Below are positions 34,539 through 44,554 of a stretch of DNA of 64,000 nt, one piece after another. The notes under the pieces were generated by a model. The model was not told where the DNA came from and made no database searches. It worked only from the letters and a program-made list of their open reading frames with translations. Made by a program: the position numbers and the translations under genes. Source of the DNA: Alcanivorax jadensis T9. GTDB taxonomy: Bacteria > Pseudomonadota > Gammaproteobacteria > Pseudomonadales > Alcanivoracaceae. The stretch spans positions 1 through 64,000 of the forward strand of contig NZ_ARXU01000006.1 of the NCBI RefSeq assembly GCF_000756655.1. Reading direction: 5' to 3'. The stretch's first letter is position 1; each line of letters starts with the position of its first letter.

Positions 34539-36032
34539 TTAAAGAGTGGACTGAGCCTGCAGCCGCAATCCATCCGGGTCGGAGATGGTGTTGTCCGGAA
34601 TCCATTTGGCCATGCAATCCCGATCTTTCACACACGGATCGGTGAGTGTCTCCAGGAACGCCAGCAACTGATCCACCTGCTCATCACTCAACACCGCTTC
34701 CGGCAGCTGTGACTTGCCCGCCAGTCGCAGGCTGGCCAACTGGTCCAGTGCCTTCTGGGTATTGGCTGTCATGTTGCTCACCTGCACGGCAGGGTCCAGC
34801 TGGCTGAAATCAAAGTTGTCGATGGCCTGCTGCGGATTCAGGTGATGGCGCACCACGGCTTCCAGCGAGGTATAACCACCAGCATGCCCCCAGGGACCGG
34901 TTTCGGTCACGTTGAGGAGGTGTGGCGTGCGGAAAGCGTATTTGTCGTCGGCATCACCGGTTTCCCGGAAACGACCAAAGTCTTCACTGCCATCCGGACC
35001 ATCACCCTTGCCGCGGCCCACCTGCGGCATTCCCACCACATGGAACTGTTCGTCGGTCAGGAAATCACCACTGTGGCAACCCGCACAGCCCGCGCCGCCT
35101 TGCTCCTTGCTGTTATAAAACAACAAGGCGCCACGCTTGGCCTGATCGCTGATCGCCTGTAGATCCCCTTCCCGGTAAGCTTTCCAGGGTGAGTCGATCA
35201 GCACCTGAGAGTTCTGGTAGCTGGCGAGCGCCTCGGCGACATTGTCATAGGTGATCAGGGTATTTGCATCCGCTGCCGGTTGCTCAAACCCATGACGGAA
35301 CGCATCCAGCCATTGATTGGTTACTAGCGCGAGCTCAACATCGCTGCCACGCAACCGCTGCTCAAGGTGGGTACGCAACGCGGCATTATTATTGCCAGCC
35401 TCAAAGCTGAAACCGCGCATTTCCTCCGGGGATGTTACCGGGAAACGAGCCTGAGCTATGGAGAGGTTGGCTCCTGCATCCGGGTCCGCCACTCCAAAGG
35501 CGCTGTCTGGCGTGCGGATGCCTCCACCGGCGCCATTCAGGCCGGCAGTCTTGTCCAGGCTCTCTACCCGGCCGTCGTGAAACAGCACTTCATCGTAGAA
35601 AACGATATTGAACGTGGAAGGCGCATTACGTGGCACAGTGGGCCCGCCATCAAAATGCGTTCCGGTGCTTAAATGCAGGCGCCCTGGCCCCAATAAGTCC
35701 GGCTGAACTGCTTCCACGCCAATTGACAGGGAAAGATCATCACCGCCACCCAGCATGGGGTGGTGACAGGAAACACAAGCGGAATCCAGATCTCCCCCCA
35801 GGCCCTTGCTAAAGAAAAGCTGCATGCCCAGCTGCGCCTTGGGCGACGCAATATCCGGTAGGCTCCGGCCCACACTCGGGTCGCCACTGATTCCCTGCTG
35901 CTGTGCTACTGCGGCCACTCGCTCATCCAGCGTTGGCTGGAAACGCGCTTTGTCATTACTGTCACCACCACAACCACCAAGCAGCAACAGACACGCCAGT
36001 ACCCCACTGACCTTCCATGGACTCTGTATCAT
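34539..36032 (-). CDS. Di-haem cytochrome c peroxidase / MauG-family lipoprotein
   Basis: A 497-residue exported di-haem protein. The lipobox LLGGC (Cys about residue 21) predicts a lipid anchor. Two haem c sites: CVSCHH (about 85) and CAGCH (about 320), with conserved elements such as GGTRTPDSAFG-like and RTPHLLNVTETGPWGHAGGY. It probably reduces peroxide with electrons from cytochrome c, or modifies a partner as MauG does. The ATG at 36032 directly follows GGGGAAAGGG; an upstream TTG is less likely. Longer than typical CcpA because of an N-terminal and loop insertion. Confidence 0.85.
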   Translation of the reverse strand: MIQSPWKVSGVLACLLLLGGCGGDSNDKARFQPTLDERVAAVAQQQGISGDPSVGRSLPDIASPKAQLGMQLFFSKGLGGDLDSACVSCHHPMLGGGDDLSLSIGVEAVQPDLLGPGRLHLSTGTHFDGGPTVPRNAPSTFNIVFYDEVLFHDGRVESLDKTAGLNGAGGGIRTPDSAFGVADPDAGANLSIAQARFPVTSPEEMRGFSFEAGNNNAALRTHLEQRLRGSDVELALVTNQWLDAFRHGFEQPAADANTLITYDNVAEALASYQNSQVLIDSPWKAYREGDLQAISDQAKRGALLFYNSKEQGGAGCAGCHSGDFLTDEQFHVVGMPQVGRGKGDGPDGSEDFGRFRETGDADDKYAFRTPHLLNVTETGPWGHAGGYTSLEAVVRHHLNPQQAIDNFDFSQLDPAVQVSNMTANTQKALDQLASLRLAGKSQLPEAVLSDEQVDQLLAFLETLTDPCVKDRDCMAKWIPDNTISDPDGLRLQAQSTL

Positions 36033-36144
36033 CCCTTTCCCCAAAAGTGTGATTTATTGCATATTGTTTGCGGGCTGATTTTTTACCAAACCCACACAAT
36101 AAACAAGGCATTTATAAAAATTCACAGCAATGAGGTCGAAGGGG

Positions 36145-36303
36145 TCTAGTTATTAGTGAGCAGTGAATAGCCCGCAGCTCGGTCGTAGCAGTAGCCACAA
36201 ACGCAAGAAGCCGCGCCCAAACACCGGACGCGGCCTCTTTGCTGTACGAACCATGAAAACCCGGATCGCGTCGTTATCAATTACCCATTATCAACTATCA
36301 ATT
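36145..36303. repeat. Nested palindromic element, copy C (diverged)
   Basis: Core AACGCAAGAAGCCGCG and CGCGGCCTCTTTGC, with mismatches and a single-base insertion. Left arm 36145-36170 and right arm 36273-36303 are only partly complementary. The right arm encodes the last codons and the stop of the downstream enoyl-CoA hydratase-family gene. Confidence 0.75.
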
Positions 36304-37403
36304 GCCTCCAACGGGTGCTTCGGTGCCGGGCACTCGAAAAAACCATCAATGTATTCTCTCGGCACATCGTTGACGCTGCGATGGCGGAAGCCGGGGCTGC
36401 CATCCTTGTCGATCAGCAGGGCGCGCACCCCTTCACGGAAGTCACCGTGCAGGGAGCACTGCACCGCCAGGCACCATTCCATGCGGAAAATATCGGCCAG
36501 GGACAAATAGGTGGAGCGGGCCAGCTGCTCCCAGACCAGGTGTGCGGTTTGCGGGCAGCCGCGTTCCAGGTTACCCAGCGCCTTGTCCAGCCAGGCATCA
36601 CGATCCTTGGCGCTGAGCAGCTGCTCCACCACCACTGGCAGACTCTCGCCATCGCACAGGCGATTGATCTGCGGCAGGTGGTCGATCAACGGTTGATTCA
36701 GCTCGCTCATGTCCGCGGCCTGTTGTTTGAACAGGCGATAGAGCACGGCCCGGTTGTCGGTGGCGTCATCGGCAAAGTCCTGCTCCGCCAGTGCCGCCAG
36801 CAGGTTATCCGCATCGCCATCCACCATCCGGTCGGCCATGCCGATTTCCACAGCCTCACGGCCATTGATGTGCACACCGGTCAGGCCCAGAAACAGCCCC
36901 ACGCGACCCGGCAAACGATTCAGGAACCAGCTGCCGCCCACATCCGGAAACAGGCCGATGGTGATTTCCGGCATGGCCATGCGTGAACGCGGAGTTACCA
37001 GACGGAAATCCGCGCCCTGCAGCAGCCCCATGCCGCCGCCCATGACAATGCCATCACCAAACACCACCACCGGAATCCGGCTGGTGTGGATACGATAATC
37101 CAGGGCATATTCCTCGGCGAAATACTGCTCGGTGAAGGGGTTTCTGCCCTGCCCCGCATGTTTCACCATGGACTTGTGCATCTGTACGATATCGCCCCCG
37201 GCACAGAACGCCTTGCCACCAGCCCCTTCCAGCCAGATCGCCACCACATCGTCACGCTGCTCCCATTCGTCCATCTGCTTGCTCAGGACCTGAATCATGT
37301 CCAGGCTCAGGGCATTGAGGGCTTTGGGGGCATTCAGGGTGGCCCGGGCGATCACACGGCCGCAGCGGGTCTCGATTTCGGAAAACAACACGCAGTCAGA
37401 CAC
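36291..37403 (-). CDS. Enoyl-CoA hydratase/isomerase family protein, 3-hydroxyisobutyryl-CoA hydrolase-like
   Basis: A 370-residue crotonase-fold enzyme. The length and KAFCAGGDIVQMHKSM, GIVMGGGMGLLQGADFRL and MPEITIGLFPDVGGSWFLNRLPG resemble 3-hydroxyisobutyryl-CoA hydrolases of valine catabolism rather than short hydratases. Its C-terminal AIDS and stop lie in a palindromic repeat. Alone between a peroxidase and ung; substrate not certain. Confidence 0.82.
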   Translation of the reverse strand: MSDCVLFSEIETRCGRVIARATLNAPKALNALSLDMIQVLSKQMDEWEQRDDVVAIWLEGAGGKAFCAGGDIVQMHKSMVKHAGQGRNPFTEQYFAEEYALDYRIHTSRIPVVVFGDGIVMGGGMGLLQGADFRLVTPRSRMAMPEITIGLFPDVGGSWFLNRLPGRVGLFLGLTGVHINGREAVEIGMADRMVDGDADNLLAALAEQDFADDATDNRAVLYRLFKQQAADMSELNQPLIDHLPQINRLCDGESLPVVVEQLLSAKDRDAWLDKALGNLERGCPQTAHLVWEQLARSTYLSLADIFRMEWCLAVQCSLHGDFREGVRALLIDKDGSPGFRHRSVNDVPREYIDGFFECPAPKHPLEAIDS

Positions 37404-37416
37404 AACAACTCCATAA

Positions 37417-37576
37417 AGCAGTGAATAGTTAATAGTGAACAGTTAACAGCGCGCGGGCTAGCGTCGCTGATGTTCATAGCCAAGAGGCCGCGCCAACATT
37501 CTGGGCGCGGCCTCTTGGGCCGAGAAACAACAGAACCTCCCGCGAGCTATTCACTGTTAACTGTTCACTATTAACT
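37417..37576. repeat. Nested palindromic element, copy D
   Basis: Perfect 23-base outer inverted repeat: 37427-37449 with 37554-37576. Perfect 15-bp core hairpin: CCAAGAGGCCGCGCC (37480-37494) with GGCGCGGCCTCTTGG (37504-37518). The arm sequence differs from copy A, but each is complementary within its own copy. The right arm supplies the ung stop codon. Confidence 0.9.
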
Positions 37577-38263
37577 GATTGTCCAGTCGATGGCCGTCTT
37601 GCCCTGTTGCAACAGGTACTGATTCGCGCGGGAGAAGTGCCCGCAACCAAGGAAGCCCCGGTGGGCGGATAACGGCGACGGGTGTGGGGCGGTGAGCACG
37701 CAGTGCTTGTCGCGGTCGATCAGCTTGCCTTTCTTCTGGGCATGACTACCCCAGAGCAGAAACACCAGCCCTTCCCTTTCCCGGTTCAGGTGCTCGATGG
37801 CCTGGTCGGTGAACTGCTCCCAGCCCTGCTTCTGGTGAGAGGCGGCCTGGCCGGCTTCCACCGTAAGCACCGCATTGAGCAGTAGCACGCCCTGCTCCGC
37901 CCAGTGAGTCAGATTGCCATGGGTCGGTATCTCGATACCCAGGTCCCGATGAATTTCCTTGTAGATATTGACCAGCGACGGCGGGGTTTTCACACCACGC
38001 TGCACGGAAAAGCACAGGCCGTGAGCCTGATCCGGGCCGTGGTAAGGGTCCTGGCCCAGGATCACCACCTTTACCTTGTCGAAGGGCGTCAGGTTGAAGG
38101 CGTTGAAGATATCCGGGCCGGGCGGAAACACGGTTTTCCCGGCCTGCTTTTCAGCGGCCAGGAAAGCCCGCAACCGGGCCATATAGTCCTGCTCGAACTC
38201 CCCGGCCAGGTGCTGCTTCCAGCCCGGCTCCAGCTGTACGTTCTGGGCGCTGCTGTCAGCCAC
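37571..38263 (-). CDS. ung: Uracil-DNA glycosylase
   Basis: A 230-residue family 1 enzyme removing uracil from DNA. The water-activating loop [20 protein letters not shown] and the C-terminal [17 protein letters not shown] are intact. Its start overlaps the upstream TetR gene stop by 8 bases. The last codons (ATC AGT TAA) lie in repeat copy D. Confidence 0.96.
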   Translation of the reverse strand: MADSSAQNVQLEPGWKQHLAGEFEQDYMARLRAFLAAEKQAGKTVFPPGPDIFNAFNLTPFDKVKVVILGQDPYHGPDQAHGLCFSVQRGVKTPPSLVNIYKEIHRDLGIEIPTHGNLTHWAEQGVLLLNAVLTVEAGQAASHQKQGWEQFTDQAIEHLNREREGLVFLLWGSHAQKKGKLIDRDKHCVLTAPHPSPLSAHRGFLGCGHFSRANQYLLQQGKTAIDWTIS

Positions 38264-38924
38264 GGGGCAACAACTTGTCCAGCAGGTTACACATACGAGC
38301 CTCCACGAACTCCTCGGAGATTTTTTCCGGGTGCACCAGCAAACGCTGCTCGATGGACATCATCGCCATCAGAATCAGCTCTGCATCCAGGCGGGGATTG
38401 CTGCTGCCAAACAGTTCCGTGGCGATCATCAGGCTTTCCAGCTGCTGATGCAGGTACAGATCCGCCAACTCACGCAGGCGGCTGTCCATGATCGCTTCCT
38501 GCATGAACGCCTGCTCCGCCACCAGATGGCCACGGCGGGTGTTCAGCTCTTCAACGATAAAGGCCGCCATCATCTTGCCCATCATATCGATCAGGCGCTG
38601 ACGTTCTTCGGCATCGGCGAGACTGTCACGGGAAAATTGCGACAACAGGGCAAAGGCCCGCTCCTTGAACGGCTCGATCACATCCTTGAGCGCTCGTTCG
38701 GCGAACAGGGTGAAGGTATCGGCGATCAGGTCGGAGATATCTTTGAAGTAGTAGGTGGTTGCCGACAAAGGCACATCCGCCTCACGGGCCACGGCCCGGT
38801 GACGCACTGCGCGGATACCCTCTTTGACAATAATATTCAGCGCGGCTTCGAGAATGGCCTGACGACGCTGTTCACTGCCGGCGCGGCGCGCTTTTCTTCC
38901 CTGGTATTGAATTGCACTACTCAT
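38256..38924 (-). CDS. TetR-family transcriptional regulator
   Basis: A 222-residue regulator. HTH domain about residues 18-65 ([40 protein letters not shown]); the C-terminal helical domain contains [14 protein letters not shown]. The ATG at 38924 was chosen; the upstream in-frame extension is Pro/Arg-rich and not conserved-looking. It overlaps ung, so the two may be co-transcribed. Target unknown. Confidence 0.82.
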   Translation of the reverse strand: MSSAIQYQGRKARRAGSEQRRQAILEAALNIIVKEGIRAVRHRAVAREADVPLSATTYYFKDISDLIADTFTLFAERALKDVIEPFKERAFALLSQFSRDSLADAEERQRLIDMMGKMMAAFIVEELNTRRGHLVAEQAFMQEAIMDSRLRELADLYLHQQLESLMIATELFGSSNPRLDAELILMAMMSIEQRLLVHPEKISEEFVEARMCNLLDKLLPRG

Positions 38925-39039
38925 GGACACAGTCAGCCTTTGTTGATTCAGCCCGGTACTCCCCCTCGGGGGATGTGTTGTGTCGCTCTCCCACCTTGCT
39001 ACCCGCAAGCCGGGGCACAAACCGTGCCCCAAATCAGCC

Positions 39040-40539
39040 TTAACGCCCCTGGGGACGCATATGCGGGAACAAGATCACGTCCCGAATGGACGGTGAATCC
39101 GTAAACAACATTACCAGCCGGTCGATGCCAATGCCCTCACCGGCTGTCGGCGGCAGGCCATGTTCCAACGCGGTCACGTAATCCTCGTCGTAGAACATGG
39201 CTTCATCATCGCCGGCATCCTTTTCCGCTACCTGCTGACGGAAACGCTCAGCCTGGTCTTCCGCATCGTTCAGCTCCGAGAAGCCGTTGGCGATCTCGCG
39301 GCCACCCACGAAGAACTCAAAACGCTCGGTGACGAACGGATTATCGTCCATACGACGGGCCAGCGGCGACACTTCCGTGGGGTACTCGGTGATGAAGGTC
39401 GGATCTTTCAGACGGTGCTCCACCGTCTTCTCGAAGATCTCGATTTGCACCTTACCCAGGCCGTAACCATCCTTCAGCGGAATCCCCAGTCCCTCGGCGA
39501 TAGCGCGGGCCCCGTCCAGGTCCGCCAGCTTCGCCGGGTCGATATCCGGATTAAAATACAAAATCGAATCGAAAACCGTTATACGGGTAAAGGGTTTACC
39601 AAAATCGTACACATCACCCTGATAACTTACCTGGGTGGTACCCAGCACGTCCTGGGCCAGCTTGCGCAGCATTTCCTCGGTCAGGTTCATCAGGTCGTGG
39701 TAATCACCATAGGCCTGGTAGAACTCAAGCATGGTGAATTCCGGATTATGACGGGTGGATAGCCCTTCATTACGGAAGTTGCGGTTGATTTCGAACACCT
39801 TCTCGAAACCGCCTACCACCAGGCGCTTGAGATACAGTTCCGGCGCGATGCGCAGGTACATGTCCATATCCAGGCTGTTGTGGTGAGTAATGAAGGGGCG
39901 CGCGGTGGCGCCACCGGGAATCACCTGCAACATGGGGGTTTCCGCTTCCACGAAATCCTTTTCCACCAGGAAGTTGCGGATACCCGCCACCATCTTCGAG
40001 CGGATCTGGAAGGCCTTGCGGGTCTCTTCGTTAACGATCAGATCCACGTAGCGCTGACGGTAGCGAGCTTCGGTATCGGTGAGGCCCTTGTGCTTTTCCG
40101 GCAGCGGACGCAGTGCCTTGGTGAGCAGCAGGTATTCATCCATCATCACGTACAGGTCACCCTTGCCCGATTTGCACAGGATGCCTTTCACACCAACGAT
40201 ATCGCCCAGATCCCAGTGTTTGGTGTCTTTCTGCACGTCCTTGGAGGCATAAATCTGAATGCGCCCGGACATGTCCTGCAGCACCTTGAAAGCCTTGCGA
40301 TCAAGCATCATGCGGCCGGCAACAGCGACCTGAATGTTCTTCTCAGCCAGCTCTTCCTTGCTGAACTCGCCATACTGCGCCTGCAGGTCGGCGGCCAGGA
40401 AATCACGACGGAAGTGATTGGGGAAGGCATTGCCCGCCTCACGCAGGTCGGCCAGTTTGGCGCGGCGCTCGGCGATCAGGCGATTTTCGTCCTGAGACGC
40501 TTCCTGGGAATCAGTCTGTGTCTGTTGCTCGTCGGCCAT
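39040..40539 (-). CDS. lysS: Lysyl-tRNA synthetase (class II)
   Basis: A 499-residue class II synthetase. The N-terminal OB-fold ([13 protein letters not shown]) binds the anticodon. Motif 2 is seen in [22 protein letters not shown] (in parts) and motif 3 in [21 protein letters not shown]. Follows prfB as in E. coli recJ-prfB-lysS. Confidence 0.97.
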   Translation of the reverse strand: MADEQQTQTDSQEASQDENRLIAERRAKLADLREAGNAFPNHFRRDFLAADLQAQYGEFSKEELAEKNIQVAVAGRMMLDRKAFKVLQDMSGRIQIYASKDVQKDTKHWDLGDIVGVKGILCKSGKGDLYVMMDEYLLLTKALRPLPEKHKGLTDTEARYRQRYVDLIVNEETRKAFQIRSKMVAGIRNFLVEKDFVEAETPMLQVIPGGATARPFITHHNSLDMDMYLRIAPELYLKRLVVGGFEKVFEINRNFRNEGLSTRHNPEFTMLEFYQAYGDYHDLMNLTEEMLRKLAQDVLGTTQVSYQGDVYDFGKPFTRITVFDSILYFNPDIDPAKLADLDGARAIAEGLGIPLKDGYGLGKVQIEIFEKTVEHRLKDPTFITEYPTEVSPLARRMDDNPFVTERFEFFVGGREIANGFSELNDAEDQAERFRQQVAEKDAGDDEAMFYDEDYVTALEHGLPPTAGEGIGIDRLVMLFTDSPSIRDVILFPHMRPQGR

Positions 40540-40636
40540 CGGGTTACCTTAATTCGGTCTCTCGCCTGCCTGCTGGCAAGGCTGATGCTGCTTGTGTTAA
40601 TACAGCGGGGACCCTCTGGGGCCCCGCTTCCCGGAA

Positions 40637-41753
40637 TTACAATCCTGCTTTCAGGGACGCTTCGATAAACTGATCCAGCGCGCCGTCCAGTACCTGCTGG
40701 GTATTGTGGCTCTCTACGCCGGTGCGCAGATCCTTGATGCGGCCATCATCCAGTACATAGGAGCGGATCTGGCTGCCCCAGCCAATATCCGACTTGTTGC
40801 TTTCCTGGACCTGCTTTTCCGCGTTGCGGCGCTGCATTTCCACTTCATAGACCTTGGCCTGCATCATCTTCAGGGCCTGGTCCTTGTTCTGGTGCTGGCT
40901 TCGCCCGCTCTGGCACTGGGTCACCAGGGTGTGCTTCTCGCCGCCCTCGTCGGTGTAATCATAAGTCAGGCGCACCGCGGAATCGGTCCTGTTAACGTGC
41001 TGGCCACCGGCACCGGAGGCCCGGTAGGTATCCACCCGCATGCTGCCCACGTCGATATTCACATCGATATCGTCGTCCACTTCCGGGGACACGAACACCG
41101 AGCTGAACGAGGTATGGCGGCGGCCGCCGGAATCGAACGGGCTCTTGCGCACCAGCCGGTGCACGCCGGTTTCGGTACGTAGCCAGCCGTAGGCGTACTC
41201 ACCTTCGAAACGGATGGTGGCAGACTTGATGCCGGCCACATCGCCGGCGGAGGCTTCCACCAGCTCGGTCTTGAAACCGTGGGCCTCGCCCCAGCGAAGG
41301 TACATACGCAGCAGCATCTCGCCCCAATCCTGGGCCTCGGTGCCACCGGACCCGGCCTGGATATCCAGGTAGGCGTTACAGGCATCCATCTGCCCGGAGA
41401 ACATGCGACGGAATTCCAGATCCGCCACCATCTTCTCCAGCCGCTCCAGCTCGCTTTCCACTTCCGGCAGGCTGTCTTCGTCGCCCTCTTCCACCACCAG
41501 CTCCAGCAGGCCGGAGGTGTCTTCTACCCCCTGGGAAGCGTCGTCGATGGTCTTGACGACCAGCTCCAGCTGGGCGCGTTCCTTGCCCAGGCCCCGGGCA
41601 TAGTCCGGGTCGCTCCAGACATCCGGGTTTTCAAGCTCGCGCTCGACTTCGGTCAGACGTTCACTCTTCTGATCGTAGTCAAAGATACCCCCTAAGCGCT
41701 TCGACGCGCTCAGACAGGTCGGAAAGATGGGTTCGCAGCGGATTGACTTCCAT
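40637..41753 (-). CDS. prfB: Peptide chain release factor 2, with programmed +1 frameshift
   Basis: The gene starts at ATG 41753 ([20 protein letters not shown]), reads 24 codons, and meets an in-frame TGA at 41679-41681. The preceding CTTAGGGGGTATCTTTGAC is the classical prfB shift site: an internal Shine-Dalgarno AGGGGG, slippery CTT, then TGA C. Reading continues in the +1 frame ([10 protein letters not shown]...) to give about 371 residues. Domain 3 has the GGQ motif in [20 protein letters not shown]2 thus autoregulates: low RF2 favours the shift. Confidence 0.96.
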
Positions 41754-41884
41754 TACGTCTCTCTAGAATCAGTACTTGGCAGAATTGATACGCGGAAAAC
41801 AGCGCAGTCTAACGGTTTGCGGGTTAGCTGACGAGGGGCGGCACCTCCGCCTTCGCCGCAGGAGCGCGGCCCGCACGTTTATAA

Positions 41885-42179
41885 CGAAGCCGCTGTAGGA
41901 GTTCCTCTTGAGGGACGAACCACGCGTCAGCGTGGAAATCATCCACAGAGCCTACCCCAGATTCGGTTCGGAGTAGCAGAGCAACCCGGGCCTCCAGAAT
42001 GATCAGGTGACGCCCGCATCGGCTGTCTCCTCGCCAGGGCTCGGATTCGTCCCTCAAGAGGAGTTATTCGCTTCGCTCACCCTTCGGGCCGCACGGAAAT
42101 GCGTGCTTTACTCCGCTACGCTCCGTTCCTACAGCGGCTTTGTAGATGTCACGGATCGCGCCGCCTGCGACGCTCCTAC
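41885..42179. repeat. Large imperfect palindrome between prfB and the DUF7352 gene
   Basis: GAAGCCGCTGTAGGAG and CTCTTGAGGGACGAA on the left (41886-41919) are inverted at 42046-42063 (TTCGTCCCTCAAGAG) and 42127-42142 (TCCTACAGCGGCTTT). 42070-42146 is an inverted relative of the module at 19738-19807. 42156-42179 is an inverted REP unit. No gene is seen in 41754-42195. Confidence 0.7.
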
Positions 42180-42195
42180 AAGGAAGCTGGCCCGA

Positions 42196-42480
42196 TCAGT
42201 CTCTCAACTCGTAGACGTGGTGAGCCTCGCCCTTCATGTTATCGATGGTGGTACCGATATAGCGGGCATTGTTGGGAATGCCGGAACCGGTGGTGAACAC
42301 CTTGAAGGTGCGCACTTCTTTGGGGGTGTCGATCACGGTGTCCGCGTCCACTTCCACCCACATGAAAATCACCGCTTCCTGGGGGATGTAATCCACCCGC
42401 AGTACCTTGCCTTCTTCGGGCAGGCGCAGCTCCTGCACCTCGTTGACCACCTTCAGGCGGTGCTTGTGTATGGTCTTCAT
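42196..42480 (-). CDS. DUF7352-like hypothetical protein
   Basis: A 94-residue cytoplasmic protein, MKTIHKHRLKVVNEVQELRL to GEAHHVYELRD, with a strong ribosome site GGAGGGG. Beta-rich with VLRVDYIPQEAVIFMWVEVD. I recall related small proteins in bacteria and phages under DUF7352; the function is unknown. It interrupts the usual recJ-prfB neighbourhood, flanked on both sides by repeat elements. Confidence 0.65.
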   Translation of the reverse strand: MKTIHKHRLKVVNEVQELRLPEEGKVLRVDYIPQEAVIFMWVEVDADTVIDTPKEVRTFKVFTTGSGIPNNARYIGTTIDNMKGEAHHVYELRD

Positions 42481-42687
42481 TCGAGTCCCCTCCGTTAAGG
42501 ACACAACACGACGGTGGACGATAGCCACCCCGCGCAGTCAATGCCGGCACGGCCTTTTGGGCCGCACCCTGGTAAAACAGGCGCCCGATAGTGAGCGCGA
42601 GGCGCAATGCTAGCAAAAACCGGGGCCGCCGACAGCATTGTCGACAATTTTACGAGGAGGCAGGGTGCGCCAGATCAAACCCCACCC

Positions 42688-42765
42688 GTTGGAGCCTTGC
42701 TCGCAAGGCGAAAAGCGAGCCCAGGCGAGCCTCCGACGCGTTCGCCTTGCGAGCAAGGCTCCAAC
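42688..42765. repeat. Perfect 25-base inverted repeat
   Basis: Arms 42688-42712 and 42741-42765, beginning GTTGGAGCCTTGCTCGC and its complement, with a 28-base loop. No T-run in either direction. It occupies the 340-base gap downstream of recJ; the rest of 42481-42818 shows no gene. Confidence 0.85.
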
Positions 42766-42818
42766 GATGACTGGGGTAATCAGGGTAGCCCGGATAGCTA
42801 CGGTGGCGGTTGGCAGCG

Positions 42819-44543
42819 TTACAGCGTAATCAAATGCTCGAACAGCAGCTGCGGGTTACGCTGGCCGCGGAATTCGTTCACTTCCAGGCGGTAAACGCCA
42901 CGCACCCGGCTGATGCGCTTGGGCAGGGTCTCCACCGGCACATTGAAATGGATGGCATCGATGATGCCGCTGACGCCGGGCAGGCCCAGGGTCAGCTTCA
43001 GGTGGCGCTCGCCGACGATGCGGTGCTTGAGCACCTCGAATTCGCCGTCGAAGCTCGGCGCCGGAAAGCCCTGCCCCCAGGGGAAGCGGTGGCTGAGCAG
43101 TTCCGCGTTGGCCAGGGACAGCTCGTGGTCATCCAGCTCGCCATCGGTCTCCACCACCTTCTCCAGTGCCTTGGGCGACAGCAGCTCGCTGACCGCCTTC
43201 TCGAAGGCCACCTTGAACTGGTCCAGCTTGTCCCGCTCCAGGGACAGCCCCGCCGCCATGGCGTGGCCGCCGAACTTGCTCAGCAGCCCCGGGTTGGCGG
43301 TGGCCACGGCATCCAGGGCATCACGCAGATGCAGACCGGGGATCGAGCGGCCGGAGCCTTTCAGGGTGCCGGGCTGTTGGGCCGGGGCGAAGGCGATCAC
43401 CGGGCGGTGGATGGCTTCCTTTACCCGTGAGGCGAGAATGCCCACCACCCCTTCGTGCCATTCCTTGCCATACAGGCACAGCCCCGCCGGCAGATTCTCC
43501 GGGTTCAGCCGCGACACCTCGATCATGGCCGCATCGCGCATGCCGTGTTCGATGGAGCGGCGCTCGCGGTTGATGGTGTCCAGCTCCTGGGCCATCTCCA
43601 GGGCTTCGGCATCGGTCTCCGCCAGCAGGCAGGCAATGCCGTGGGTCATGTCCGACAGGCGCCCCGCCGCGTTCAGGCGCGGGCCCACCGCAAAGCCCAT
43701 GTCCGCCGCCAGTGCCCGGTTGGGGTCGCGACCAGCCACCTGCAACAGCGCGCGGATGCCCGGGCAGCCCTTGCCGGCGCGGATGCGACGCAGGCCCTGC
43801 TCCACCAGCACCCGGTTGGCATCGTCCAGGGACACCACGTCCGCCACCGTGCCGAGCGCCACCAGGTCCAGCAGGTCGGTGATCGGCGCCGTGGGCGTGA
43901 AGCCCTGCTCGCGCAGGGCGCGTTGCAGGTCCATCAATAAATAGAAGGCGACACCGACACCGGCCAGATTGGCGGCAGGGAAATCCTCGCAGCCCGGCAG
44001 GCGCGGGTTCACCAGGGCATCGGCCTCGGGCAGGGTGTCACCGGGCAGGTGGTGATCTGTGATCAGCACCTTGATACCCCGGGCGCGGGCGGCAGCTACA
44101 CCATCCACACTGGCGATGCCGTTATCCACGGTAATGATGAGGTCCGGCTGGTACTGCTGCTGGGCCAGCTCGACGATGGCCGGCGACAGGCCATAGCCAT
44201 ACTCGAAGCGATCCGGCACCAGGAAATCCGGGCGCGGAAAGCCCAGCAGCTCCAGCCCACGCACCATCAGGGTGGTGGCCGTGGCCCCGTCCGCGTCGTA
44301 GTCGCCGACAATACAGATACGCCAGTGGTCGGATCGCCCTTGTAACAGCAGCTCCACGGCCCCACGCAATCCTGTGAAGGACGATGGATGGGGTAAGCGC
44401 TTGAGCGCCAGATTCAGCTGCGCCGGGTCGTCCACGCCCCGCCCGGCCAGAATTCGCGCCAGCAATGGCGGCACATCCGGCCAATCCGGTGTATGCCGCG
44501 GGCGGCGGGTAATGGCGGGCAGGCTGAGTTTGTCTACGGGCAT
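42819..44543 (-). CDS. recJ: Single-stranded-DNA-specific exonuclease RecJ
   Basis: A 574-residue DHH-family 5'-3' ssDNA exonuclease. Motif I IVGDYDADGATAT, VDNGIAS, the DHH motif LITDHHLPGD, NPRLPG and the DHHA1 signature KFGGHAMAAGLSL are present. Acts in RecF-pathway recombination and mismatch repair. Upstream of prfB/lysS as in other gammaproteobacteria. Confidence 0.96.
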   Translation of the reverse strand: MPVDKLSLPAITRRPRHTPDWPDVPPLLARILAGRGVDDPAQLNLALKRLPHPSSFTGLRGAVELLLQGRSDHWRICIVGDYDADGATATTLMVRGLELLGFPRPDFLVPDRFEYGYGLSPAIVELAQQQYQPDLIITVDNGIASVDGVAAARARGIKVLITDHHLPGDTLPEADALVNPRLPGCEDFPAANLAGVGVAFYLLMDLQRALREQGFTPTAPITDLLDLVALGTVADVVSLDDANRVLVEQGLRRIRAGKGCPGIRALLQVAGRDPNRALAADMGFAVGPRLNAAGRLSDMTHGIACLLAETDAEALEMAQELDTINRERRSIEHGMRDAAMIEVSRLNPENLPAGLCLYGKEWHEGVVGILASRVKEAIHRPVIAFAPAQQPGTLKGSGRSIPGLHLRDALDAVATANPGLLSKFGGHAMAAGLSLERDKLDQFKVAFEKAVSELLSPKALEKVVETDGELDDHELSLANAELLSHRFPWGQGFPAPSFDGEFEVLKHRIVGERHLKLTLGLPGVSGIIDAIHFNVPVETLPKRISRVRGVYRLEVNEFRGQRNPQLLFEHLITL

Positions 44544-44554
44544 GAATGACCAAT

